The notes under the pieces are model-generated. The model was given only the letters and a program-made list of their open reading frames with translations, did not search any database and was not told the origin of the DNA. A program made the position numbers and the translations under genes. Below, piece by piece: positions 19,315-28,167 of a stretch of DNA of 42,998 nucleotides. Source of the DNA: Komagataeibacter saccharivorans (GTDB lineage: Bacteria > Pseudomonadota > Alphaproteobacteria > Acetobacterales > Acetobacteraceae); assembly GCF_003207825.1 (NCBI RefSeq), contig NZ_NKTY01000026.1, forward strand, positions 1-42,998, written 5' to 3'. How positions within the stretch are numbered: the stretch's first letter is position 1; every line of letters begins with the position of its first letter.

Positions 19315-19493
19315 TTGCGGGATGTATTAGGAGAGGCACACATGGACAGATTTCAACAGCGGATTTCTGCTGTAGGTACGCGGGCGCATCGTAACGCATA
19401 ATTGTCGGCCGATACTGCCTGATTACTCTGTATCGGATGCTTGAAGATTAAGGAGAAACAGACGGCTGCAGGATGCAGCTCCAACGACGTCGC

Positions 19494-19916
19494 TCACGAA
19501 TGGGCCCCTTCCTCTCCGCTCAAATCCTGATGCAAACGATGCCCGGTGCTCAGATGCCGGGCCAATGTCTCGATGAACTGTTCATAACGCGCAGTCGCCT
19601 GGGCGCGGGCAGCGGCTGCAGCCGGCTCGGGCAGCGGGGGCGTTGTGAGCAGCCAGAAGCGGATGAAAAGCGCCAGCGTTTCCACGCTAATCCCAAGGTC
19701 GCGCTCCATGTGACCGATCCGGCGATCAAGCCGTTCCAGTCGTCGGTTCAGCGCTCCCTCACCCTTTCCATCCTCCGGGGAAAGAAAGGCGGCCAGTGCC
19801 GTTTCGACCAGCATGGACTGGGACTGACGACGACGTGTGGCGAGATCGCCCAGGGTCTCCGCCAGCAGCGGATCCAGATAGACGGTAATCTGCTGCTTCC
19901 TGCGCGTGCGCTTCAT
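19494..19916 (-). CDS. Ribbon-helix-helix (CopG-like) regulator next to traG
   Basis: A 140-residue protein with an N-terminal ribbon-helix-helix: KQQITVYLDPLLAETLGDLATRRRQSQSMLVETALAAFLS. The rest is helical (NRRLERLDRRIGHMERDLGISVETLALFIRFWLL) and may mediate assembly. Proteins of this type sit between traG and trbB in many alphaproteobacterial elements. Its ATG overlaps the ancestral traG stop by four bases. It probably controls transfer genes or acts as an accessory at oriT; both are inference. Confidence 0.85.
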   Translation of the reverse strand: MKRTRRKQQITVYLDPLLAETLGDLATRRRQSQSMLVETALAAFLSPEDGKGEGALNRRLERLDRRIGHMERDLGISVETLALFIRFWLLTTPPLPEPAAAAARAQATARYEQFIETLARHLSTGHRLHQDLSGEEGAHS

Positions 19917-21778
19917 GGACCTTCCATCTCCATGCCATCATCGCGATCGAGCGCGGCCAGCCGCGTCATACGCTGGAGATCCTCGAATTCCCGCCTGGCT
20001 CGCACCGAGGCATGATCGGGATCGAGGTCCGGGTCTTTGCGTTCATGCTCGTCCCGCCCCCGCTCAGCTTTCGGCGTATGGGCTGCATCAAACTCACGCG
20101 CCTGCTTCTGTCCTGCACCCATCGGTTCCTGCCAGCCAATGTGTCTTCATCCTCGGGAGGCATCTGGTCTGGCACGGGCCTGCCACTCCAGTCATCCTCG
20201 TCCGGAGCGCTTGATGAAGGTCGAGGCGCAGGTGGCGGCAGGATGCGTTCCTGCAGACGCGGATCGGCATAATAGCGCGCCTTGCGTGCCCGCACCGGCG
20301 GCGTGCCAGCCGCCATGACCACCTCTTCGTCTGGCGGCAACTGCATGATCTCGCCGGGCGTCAGCAGAGGTCGGGCACTCTCCTGCCGGGACACCATCAG
20401 ATGGCCCAGCCAAGGCGACAGGCGATGACCGGCATAGTTCTTCTGCGCCCGGACCTCGGTGGCTGTTCCAAGAGCATCAGACACACGTCGGGCTGTCCGT
20501 TCATCATTGGTCGCGAAACAGACCCGGACATGGCAGTTGTCGAGAATGGAATTGTTCTGCCCGTAAGCTTTCTCGATCTGATTCAGGCTCTGGGCGATCA
20601 GGAAAGCCTTGATGCCGTAGCCTGCCATGAAAGCCAGCGCACTTTCGAAGAAGTCGAGACGCCCGAGTGCCGGAAACTCATCCAGCATGAGCAGAAGGCG
20701 ATGATTTTTCTTCTGGTGCTGCAGGTCTTCCGTCAGGCGGCGACCGATCTGGTTAAGCACAAGGCGGATCAGCGGCTTGGTCCGGCTGATATCCGACGGT
20801 GGCACGCTGAGATAGAGCGTCGTTGGGCGATTTGTTGAGCAGTTCGCGGGCGGCCGAGGCCACCACAGGATGTGGCCCTGCTTCCCCCAAGTGCTTCGTC
20901 CGCATCATTGCGCGCAATGTCGTCTCGATCGGACGCTTCGGATCGGAAAGCAGGTTGGCCACGCCGCTGAGGGTCTTGTCATTCTCCGCATACAGAACGT
21001 GCAGGATAGCTCCGACCAGGAGGGAATGGCTGGTCTTTTCCCAGTGGCTGCGACGTTCCAGCGAGCCCTCGGGATCGACCAGCACGTCAGCCACGTTCTG
21101 GGCATCCCGCACCTCCCACTCACCCCGGCGGATTTCCAGCAAGGGGTTATAGGCATCCGAGCGGGGATTGGTGGGATCAAACAGAAGGACACGGCTGAAT
21201 GTCCCCCTGAAGCCCGCGGTCTCGCGCCAGTTTTCCCCCTTGATGTCATGCACGATGGCCGAACCCGGCCAGGTCAGGAGCGTCGGGATGACGAGACCCA
21301 CACCCTTGCCCGAACGCGTGGGCGCGAAACACAGAACATGCTCCGGGCCGTTATGCCGGAGATAGATCTTGCGGTGGCAGCCCAGCACAACCCCGTCGGG
21401 ATCGAGCAACCCGGATTTCTGCAGGTCTTCGGCGCTCGCCCATCGCGCGCTACCATAGGTGGCGGCCCGTCTGGCCTCCCGCGCCCGGCGCACCGACATG
21501 GCGACGGCCACGAGAAACGCCAGCACGCCACCGGCCCCCGCGATCCAGCCGCCCTGCGCAAACACATGCGGCGCGTAGGCATCGAATTCGTACCACCACC
21601 AGAAAACAAGCGGCGGAGCATAGACCGGCAAGCGATGGAACAAGGTGAACCATGGCAGGCCGAGTTCAGACTGGAAAGCCAGTTGCCAGGCCACCCACTC
21701 GGTCGCCACCCACCAGGACAGGACAACCAGCGCCAGCACGACGCAAAGTTGCCCCCACAGGATACGCGCACCTGACAT
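19913..21778 (-). pseudogene. traG: traG, VirD4-like coupling protein, disrupted by deletion and frameshift
   Basis: The coupling protein brings the relaxase-DNA complex to the channel. The 5' part (21778 to about 20820) encodes the membrane segments and Walker A (PTRSGKGVG, near residue 155) up to ARELLNKSPN. It then runs out of frame and stops at 20753. The family continues in another frame from TLYLSVPPSDISRTKP with Walker B LLMLDEFPALGRLDF (about 20805 to 20100). By memory of intact homologues, about 40-45 residues expected between SPN and TLYL are missing, so a deletion not divisible by three occurred near 20820. A second shift near 20100-20140 moves the conserved tail (REFDAAHTPKAE to LDRDDGMEM) into a third frame ending at 19913. 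The first start (21778) has GAGGAG upstream. Sequencing error could explain the single-base shift but hardly the missing segment. Confidence 0.88.
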
Positions 21779-21793
21779 TGCCGTTTTCTCCTC

Positions 21794-21809
21794 TTTCTCA
21801 ATCGAGAAA
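21794..21809. repeat. Inverted repeat upstream of traG
   Basis: TTTCTC and GAGAAA form a 6-base inverted repeat with a 4-base centre, partly overlapping the ribosome-site region of traG. The 290-base gap up to the LysR gene contains no supported gene; it must hold the divergent promoters of traG and the LysR gene. Significance of this short repeat is uncertain. Confidence 0.25.
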
Positions 21810-22067
21810 AGACGACGGTAACGTGCAAATGCCAGCGCCAGAGGGCCGCCTACGCGGGCGGGCGCATCCGGGCGTAAAATTATCGCCGCCCTCGTGGGAT
21901 CTGGGTCTCAATGGCGGTTCGACCAGCTTGCGCAGGGACATCATCCTCCCTGAAACGAAGGCACGAGCCCTGCACTGTTAATATCCGTAACGGCGTTGTG
22001 AATCCGCGAAGCCTGGTGCTCCTCACTTTCTGCTTAAAATTCAGGCGTTAGGTGCATCTAGGTTGTT

Positions 22068-22970
22068 ATGACAATCGAGATCCGCCATTTGCGGTCCGCG
22101 CTCGCGGCCGCCGAGCACGGCAGCCTCCGCAAGGCGGCGGCTGCATCGGGCATACGTGCCGCCATTCTTTCCAAGGACATTCGCCTGCTGGAAGACGTGA
22201 TTGGCTGCACGCTCTTTATCCGCACCCCTGCTGGCGTACGGCCAACATCTCATGGGATTGATTTCCTGCATGTGGCCCGGCAGATCGTCCATGACGTGGA
22301 TATGCTGGCGAACAGTCCCGGCTCAGGCCCCAGAAAGACAGCCCGCCGCCTGACGATCGGTTATTATACCTCCGTCTCGACCGGCAATCTCCGGGCAACG
22401 CTGGGGGAGTTCCAGCGTAGGCACCCGACCATTCCGTGGAAGTTTGTGGGCGGCAGCCGTGCGTCATTGTTGCAGAAGGTCGAGACCGGCCAGGTCGATA
22501 TCGCGATTGTCACCGCCGGCGGGCTGGAATGGCGGGATGCACTGCTCAGGCTTTGGTCGGAACGCTGCGTGGTCGCGCTGCGGACCGATCATAAGCTGGC
22601 AGCGCTTCCCGTTCTGGAATGGAGCCTTCTGCGCCATGAGCGTTTTCTGATCAGCACACACGATCCCGGTCCCGAGATAGCGGACATCATCCGCCACCAT
22701 CTCTCGGTCGATGTGCGCGCCCCCAATCTCGTGACACACGATATGGAGACGCAGTTTCTCAAACCCTTCGTGGCGGAGAATGGCAGCGTGATGATCGATT
22801 ATGAAAGCGCGACGGGGGACGGCCTGAGCAACATTGTCTACCGGCAGGTACTTAACGGCCGCCAGCCTGTCGAACTGCGTTTTGTCGCCTGCTGGCGGGC
22901 AGACAATCCCAACCCATCTCTGGCCCGTTTTCTTCAGCTACTCCGGGAACGCTATCCAGACATAGCCTGA
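22068..22970 (+). CDS. LysR-family transcriptional regulator
   Basis: A 300-residue LysR-type regulator. The winged helix-turn-helix is at about residues 5-62 (HLRSALAAAEHGSLRKAAAASGIRAAILSKDIRLLEDVIGCTLFIR). A substrate-binding-like domain follows (about 90-295; RRLTIGYYTSVSTGNLRATLGEF, then VDIAIVTAG). It is divergent from traG, 289 bases apart, and similar genes sit beside traG in related elements. Control of transfer genes is therefore likely, with an unknown ligand. It converges with the receptor gene to its right. The gene is intact. Confidence 0.92.
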   Translation: MTIEIRHLRSALAAAEHGSLRKAAAASGIRAAILSKDIRLLEDVIGCTLFIRTPAGVRPTSHGIDFLHVARQIVHDVDMLANSPGSGPRKTARRLTIGYYTSVSTGNLRATLGEFQRRHPTIPWKFVGGSRASLLQKVETGQVDIAIVTAGGLEWRDALLRLWSERCVVALRTDHKLAALPVLEWSLLRHERFLISTHDPGPEIADIIRHHLSVDVRAPNLVTHDMETQFLKPFVAENGSVMIDYESATGDGLSNIVYRQVLNGRQPVELRFVACWRADNPNPSLARFLQLLRERYPDIA

Positions 22971-23214
22971 CGAAGATGCGTGCGTCAGGGATGCCAAAGC
23001 TATCCGGGAATAACGACTATCCAATACGTGCAAGCACATCTCATGAGTGTTGCATAGATCACTCTCGCATTTTGCACTGTGCCTTATCACGACTTTGGCA
23101 TGGCTTGCCCCACGGAAATTGCAGTGAGGCTGCCCCTCGACTTTGACATGGAGACGAGAGGCAAAGTACTGAAACTAATAGGCAAAAGGTGCTGTAGTTC
23201 GGGGTGGGGAAATT

Positions 23215-25749
23215 TTACCAACTATACGAAAGGTTTCCGTATATCCGTTGGCCCTGCCCATAATAGCAGGCACCACCACCGCCAGAGCACGATGTAACGT
23301 ATCGTTTATTCGTCAGATTTGACATGGCCAACTGCGCTTTCAACCCCTTGAGCGCTGGTGTCAGCGCAGAAAAATCGTAATGGGCACCAACATCAAACAG
23401 GGTATAAGCCGGGGCCTTGAAAGAGTTAGCGTTATCTGCATAGGTCATGCCAATATATCGGACGCCAAAGTTAACGCCAAATCCATGAAGAATTCTGGCA
23501 GGCGGGGTATAGTCAATAAACATGTTCACCATATTGCGCGGCAGGCCAGAAATATATTTTCCTTTTTCAGAGACCTCACCCAGGACGTTGCCATAGATAT
23601 CTGTGCGGTCTTCAACCGTATCGCTTTTTGCAACGCGTGTATCATTAAAGCTATATGACGCAGTTAGATGCAGATCTTTCGTAATGTTCGCATGGGCAGA
23701 TAATTCAACCCCTTTCGACACAACAGTTCCCGCATCAACCTGATAGCCTGGATTGACTGTATCGGTGATTGCGTAGTGATCTTCTTTGATGTGATACGCG
23801 GCTGCTGTAAGGAAAATATCAGAATGTGGGATTAAATATTTTAATCCCGCTTCAAACTGATCTCCCTGGTTAGGCTTGAACAGCTTTCCATCTGCGGAAA
23901 AATATCCGACCTGCGGCATGAATGACGTTGCGTAACTGAAATATGGTGTCAGTCCAAAATCGAAGTTGTAGGTAAATCCAGCTCGCCATGTAAATGCGGA
24001 AGCCGGTTCATTATGCTCGGCACTTACATGCCGTGCAACATTTGTTGCACCAATGTGGCGCTGGGCATAAACGATTGAATCATAACCATACCAGTCCTGT
24101 CGCCCCCCGAGCGTAACAGTAAGCTTGTGAAACTTCATCTGATCCTGAAAATATATGCCTTTCTGGTTTAATGTCTGGAACATATCCTGATTTGTAACCA
24201 TGTCGGAGCCAGACAAGCTATAATTGGGGGACCATCCATATTGAGGATTCCAAATATCTATTGATGATGCACTTAGATCATAATAAATATTTTGTTCGAC
24301 TTTAACCTGACGGAAGTCCATACCAGCTACAAATGTGTGGTCAATTGGACCGGACGAGAAATGACCGATTACCTTGCTATCTAAACCAATAGTTCTACTT
24401 GGCTGCGATGCTGAATTTCCTGTTCTGGTATATGTAGAACCATCGCTATCTAGGCTTCCTCCACTTAGGGAATTGTATTTTGCTGTTGAACTTTCATACA
24501 TAAATGTCTGCTGAAATTCGAAATGCTTGTTGAATTTATGGGAGAACTGATATTCAAATCGCGCTTCCGATGTATTAAATTCATTATTCGCAGGCTCTCC
24601 TAGAAAACGGCTTCGAGGTAGATAACCTCCTTTGCCCGGCACCAATGTGCCGATCAGCGGATAACCTGTCCCATAGAAGCCACTATCAGGTGTGTACACA
24701 TAGCTACCCAGAAGGGTGATACTTGTCTTATTATCAATATCCCATTTTATGGAGGGGAGAATTCCAACCCTCTTGTAATTAACGTAGTCTGTTTGTGTTC
24801 CTTGAGTAACACCTATCCCCGCAATACGATATTTCAGATTTCCCGATTTGGTGATCTTGTCACTGACGTCAAAGGTTGCTTCGTAGCGACCCCAATTTCC
24901 GAACCCCACAGAGACATTTCGAATAGGTGTGTCAGTCGGCTGTTTTAAGCGTGTTGCTATGATACCTCCAGGTCCCGTCTGCCCGTACATAACTGATGCA
25001 GGGCCATTCAGGGCTTCCACGCGCTCGACAAAAGCAGTTTCGCCGGCGGACATAGAGTTGGATTGAATCCCGTCAACATATTGCGTGGATTGAAAACCGC
25101 GTTGCATAAATCCTCCGCCAGATGTACCTGCGTTTCCGTTGTTTCCGGTACCAGTTTGCTCAGAATATACACCTGGCATGTACCGCAGTGCCTCTTGGAT
25201 GTTTTGTGCCTGCTGGTCCTGAATTTCCTGCTTGGTGATTACGTAAACAGAGCTGGGAATTTCCCATAGCGGCGTATCGGTCTTTGTTCCTGCGTCGGTA
25301 TAGGTTGCAACGTAGCCGTTCCCAGGCCCTATTGCAGCTTGATGAGGGTCAAAGCTCCCCCCAACACGAACGGGGCCAAGCGTGATATTGGCCGCTTTCT
25401 GTGCTGGAACGATCTGGAAAGCACGCTCTCCCAACGACTGATATGACAACCCACTTCCCTGCAAAAGATGGGCAAGCGCCTCACTGGACGTAAACTGCCC
25501 GCGTAGCCCAGTGGTGGTGTGACCCGCCAATGTCGGTGCCTGCGATGTCACCTGAATGTGGGACTGGGCACTGAACGACACCAGCGCACTGGACAGCGAT
25601 CCAGCAGGAATATTGAAGCTGAATTTCGGCTGGGTCTGTGCCGTCTCTGCCCGCGCGCCTGTCGGGACAAAGGATGTCAGCGCGGTGGTGGTGGCGAGCA
25701 TCAGGACCGATGCGGCAATCGGTCTCCTCAGAAATCCTGACGAATGCAT
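23215..25749 (-). CDS. TonB-dependent siderophore receptor with N-terminal signalling domain
   Basis: An outer-membrane receptor of about 844 residues. A signal peptide ends near TGARA. The mature N-terminus is a secretin/TonB short domain (FNIPAGSLSSALVSFSAQS, then GLRGQFTSSEALAHLLQGSGL and FQIVP), the FecA/FpvA type that talks to an anti-sigma protein. A plug domain follows (TPLWEIPSSVYVITKQEIQDQ, then NGPASVMYGQTGPGG), then a 22-strand barrel ending in the aromatic tail NLSYSW. The start at 25749 was preferred because AGGAAG precedes it; an upstream ATG at 25770 adds seven residues. It lies downstream of the FecR- and FecI-like genes on the same strand. The gene is clearly more AT-rich than its neighbours. 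The ligand, presumably a ferric siderophore, is unknown. Confidence 0.93.
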   Translation of the reverse strand: MHSSGFLRRPIAASVLMLATTTALTSFVPTGARAETAQTQPKFSFNIPAGSLSSALVSFSAQSHIQVTSQAPTLAGHTTTGLRGQFTSSEALAHLLQGSGLSYQSLGERAFQIVPAQKAANITLGPVRVGGSFDPHQAAIGPGNGYVATYTDAGTKTDTPLWEIPSSVYVITKQEIQDQQAQNIQEALRYMPGVYSEQTGTGNNGNAGTSGGGFMQRGFQSTQYVDGIQSNSMSAGETAFVERVEALNGPASVMYGQTGPGGIIATRLKQPTDTPIRNVSVGFGNWGRYEATFDVSDKITKSGNLKYRIAGIGVTQGTQTDYVNYKRVGILPSIKWDIDNKTSITLLGSYVYTPDSGFYGTGYPLIGTLVPGKGGYLPRSRFLGEPANNEFNTSEARFEYQFSHKFNKHFEFQQTFMYESSTAKYNSLSGGSLDSDGSTYTRTGNSASQPSRTIGLDSKVIGHFSSGPIDHTFVAGMDFRQVKVEQNIYYDLSASSIDIWNPQYGWSPNYSLSGSDMVTNQDMFQTLNQKGIYFQDQMKFHKLTVTLGGRQDWYGYDSIVYAQRHIGATNVARHVSAEHNEPASAFTWRAGFTYNFDFGLTPYFSYATSFMPQVGYFSADGKLFKPNQGDQFEAGLKYLIPHSDIFLTAAAYHIKEDHYAITDTVNPGYQVDAGTVVSKGVELSAHANITKDLHLTASYSFNDTRVAKSDTVEDRTDIYGNVLGEVSEKGKYISGLPRNMVNMFIDYTPPARILHGFGVNFGVRYIGMTYADNANSFKAPAYTLFDVGAHYDFSALTPALKGLKAQLAMSNLTNKRYVTSCSGGGGACYYGQGQRIYGNLSYSW

Positions 25750-26105
25750 GGGCGCGGCTCTTCCTGTCATCTCAGTTTTTAATGCAATTCATTTGCATTC
25801 AATGGGCATGGTAAGTGAGATGCACGGGAGGGCCGTTTTTTCGGAAAAAATTTCAGATTTTTTAATTTTTTTTGCGTGATGCATGCTATCATACTGTTTT
25901 ATAATGATTTTTTATTTCATGAGGTTTCCATTTTTCTGACATCAGATCCCGCATCTCGGCACACGCTCCCAGCCAGAGCTATCCTCCTGCAACGGAGATT
26001 TGCTGGCGATCAGAAGCGTGTCACGCTCCTGCCGTCTCTGCTGATCTAAATGAATATCTGTGAGAGCACCTTACGAGCGACGAAAAGCCTGATCGCCAGA
26101 CGGCC
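25750..26105. other. Leader and intergenic region between receptor and fecR-like genes
   Basis: About 355 bases without a gene. The receptor side is very AT-rich (25830-25920 in particular) and should hold the receptor promoter, possibly one for the cognate ECF sigma factor. It contains a 19-base palindrome (25781-25799). The half next to the fecR-like stop shows nothing I can name. Confidence 0.5.
25781..25799. promoter_or_regulatory. 19-bp palindrome, candidate iron-responsive operator
   Basis: AATGCAA and TTGCATT are perfect 7-base arms around a 5-base centre, about 32 bases upstream of the receptor start. The 19-base length is that of a Fur box and the sequence is of the TGCAA-TTGCA style; a Fur-family operator is a reasonable but unproven reading. 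Confidence 0.45.
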
Positions 26106-27077
26106 TCAGCGCCCCGTCACGAGTGCAAACCAGGGCGTTACGGACATGACCTTCGCCCCATAGGGATGCACGATCAGTTGCAGCGACGTTTCCGGATGAC
26201 GCAGGTCGTAGGAACCGCTGACCTTACGTGCTGCCAGTGTGTCATGCGCGACGATGATCCGCGTGCTGGTCCAGGGCTGGAGCGCTGCCACCATGTCAGC
26301 GATGGTATTGTCCTGTGCCACCAGCATGCCGTCACGCCAGAGCCCGATGGTCTCGGGTGCCTGCGTGTCGGATATGACCTGAGTGCCTCTGACATCGACA
26401 CGATCCCCGGCATGAAGGTCGCGCTCCAGGCCGATATCTCCCTTTGCGGACACATGCACGGCCCCTTCCCGCACGGCCACGGATGTCTCGTCGCCATCCG
26501 TCCGGGCATCGAACATCGTGCCAATATCCGTCGTCGTCACCGGTCCGGCAATTACGGTAAACGGCCGACTGGCATCATGATGCACCACGAAATACGCTTC
26601 GCCGCGCAGCAGATTGATCCGACGCTCATGAGCCGTCATATGCACGGCAAGCGCGGAACGCGGCGCCAGAATGATATCACTGCCGTCAGCCAGATGAATG
26701 TCCTGCGTCGCGCCTGCCTGCGTGTAATGGTCCGCCCGCAGGCGCAGGGACAGGTCGGGCACGAACATGAAGGCAGCCAGACAGGCGGCCATGGCCACAC
26801 CTGCAACTGCGGCGATCTTTGCCTTTCGTTGGCCAGTACGATCGTTCGCCGGCATACCCCGAAACCTTCTGCGGGTGCTGCTCCGCCTTTTACGCTCCGG
26901 TGGGGCTAAATCGAGCACGCCCAGCGTCTCGTTAATTTCCGCCCAGGCCTGCCGGTGCAACGGGCTTTTCTGGAGCCATGCCTCGAACTGTCGGCGCAAT
27001 TCGGGATCGTCCGGCTCCTCACGAAGATAGATATGCCAGCCTGCGGCTGCCTCATCGGGACTGCGGGACTCAGTCAT
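26106..27077 (-). CDS. FecR-like anti-sigma/sensor protein
   Basis: A 323-residue FecR-family protein that passes the signal from the receptor to the sigma factor. The N-terminal cytoplasmic DUF4880-like part (EAAAGWHIYLREEPDDPELRRQFEAWLQKSPLHRQAWAEI) binds the sigma factor. One membrane helix (about residues 86-105) and a periplasmic FecR domain follow (TQAGATQDIHLADGSDIILAPRSAL; RINLLRGEAYFVVHHDASRPFTV). The C-terminal part should contact the receptor signalling domain. The ATG at 27077 was chosen because AGGAGAGG lies upstream; a longer in-frame start at 27149 adds atypical residues. The gene lies between the sigma and receptor genes, as in fec-type systems. Confidence 0.93.
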   Translation of the reverse strand: MTESRSPDEAAAGWHIYLREEPDDPELRRQFEAWLQKSPLHRQAWAEINETLGVLDLAPPERKRRSSTRRRFRGMPANDRTGQRKAKIAAVAGVAMAACLAAFMFVPDLSLRLRADHYTQAGATQDIHLADGSDIILAPRSALAVHMTAHERRINLLRGEAYFVVHHDASRPFTVIAGPVTTTDIGTMFDARTDGDETSVAVREGAVHVSAKGDIGLERDLHAGDRVDVRGTQVISDTQAPETIGLWRDGMLVAQDNTIADMVAALQPWTSTRIIVAHDTLAARKVSGSYDLRHPETSLQLIVHPYGAKVMSVTPWFALVTGR

Positions 27078-27207
27078 GCCGCGCCTCTCCTGTCCCGGAA
27101 TCGGAGAGACAAGCCGGGAGGAACGCAGCAGGCAGGATCGCAGGGTCATACCGATAAGATGCGCGGCATCCCCGGTTTTTCAGAAAATAATTCAAATCCA
27201 CCGAGGC

Positions 27208-27714
27208 CTACTGCCCTTCCTTGCGTATCCGGTTGCAGATTGCCAGCCCTTCGGTGATCAGGCCATGCACCATCGGAATGGACACACCCAGCACGGCAGC
27301 AACTTCCCGCAATTTCATCCCTTCAAAATGATACATGCGAATGGCCTCCGCCTGTCGCTCGGGCATGACATCCAGCGCATCCATCACACGCATCATCGTT
27401 TCACGGGCCGCTACGGTTTCTTCGGGTGATGCCGCATCATCGGGGACGGTCGCTGTGACGACGTCAAAATCCGCCTCGCTCATCCGTTCGATTTTTGTAC
27501 GGCGGGCACGGGTCATCAGAAGATTGCGAACGATGGTCCGCAGGTAACTGCCGGGCGAGGCAATCGTGCTCGCGGACTGCCGTGCAAAAAGCACCCACGC
27601 ATCCTGCACGATGTCTTCCGCCAGCACACTGTCGCCCGACAGTTGGCGTGCGTAGGACAGAAGGCCGGGACGGTGAGCCTCGTAAAGCTCAAGAGACGGA
27701 TGTTTGGACTTCAA
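27208..27714 (-). CDS. ECF sigma factor, FecI-like
   Basis: A 168-residue extracytoplasmic-function sigma factor. Region 2 (about residues 8-75) includes DSVLAEDIVQDAWVLFAR and GSYLRTIVRNLLMTRARR; region 4 (about 112-162) includes LDVMPERQAEAIRMYHFEGMKLREVAAVLGVSIPMVHGLI. It would direct transcription of the receptor gene once FecR is triggered. The only start consistent with the reading frame is TTG at 27714, since a stop lies eight codons upstream; the ribosome site is weak. It is followed by fecR-like and receptor genes on the same strand and is divergent from the PepSY-exbB-exbD-tonB operon. Confidence 0.93.
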   Translation of the reverse strand: MKSKHPSLELYEAHRPGLLSYARQLSGDSVLAEDIVQDAWVLFARQSASTIASPGSYLRTIVRNLLMTRARRTKIERMSEADFDVVTATVPDDAASPEETVAARETMMRVMDALDVMPERQAEAIRMYHFEGMKLREVAAVLGVSIPMVHGLITEGLAICNRIRKEGQ

Positions 27715-28167
27715 GACAGGTGGTTCCCGATGCCATCACGACGCCAGCATTCAGAAATTAAGAAGGATTCGCAATTGTGATGGCACATGGCCCTGCTTTC
27801 CGCAAGATTTTGCAGCAGACCGCCGGTTTCGCCGTGGTTCAGCGATGACCGATGAACGGGATACCTGCGCTCGAAGAAAGGCTGTTTTCTGCGGGTAAGA
27901 CGCAAGTCCCTCGAAAACCGCATATCACGTGTCTGTCATTTATCGCTCTTTTTTCTGAAAAAATGGCAACGCCAGGCATCCATACTTCCAGCAGGGGTTC
28001 GCCCCGTTTTCATTCCGGACGCCGTCGCCGACTGCGTGTTCCGGGCACGCAGGGAGAGTTCACATGCAGCACGGTTGCCCATCTTTCCGCCATTCAGTTG
28101 CGATTCAGTGTTATTCTTATTCCCTCAAGAGTAACAGACCAGCGGTATCCGTCGGCGCGTTTGTGCC
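27715..28167. other. Divergent control region of the iron module
   Basis: About 450 bases without a supported gene between the divergent sigma-factor and PepSY genes. It should hold both promoters. A partly symmetric AT-rich 19-mer at 27757-27775 (six of nine pairs) and a TTGCGATTCAGTGTTATTC segment near 28096 are possible weak regulator sites. The plus-strand open frame across 27852-28208 overlaps the PepSY gene and has no family resemblance. Confidence 0.45.

Noticed and set aside
19342-19398. Nineteen-codon plus-strand frame with AGGAG in the gap before trbB
   Set aside because: Very short, no hydrophobic or leader-peptide pattern, likely chance.
20192-20413. Extra minus-strand frame inside traG as a further fragment of the protein
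   Set aside because: The true TraG sequence in this stretch is in the neighbouring frame with conserved motifs; this one is a shadow.
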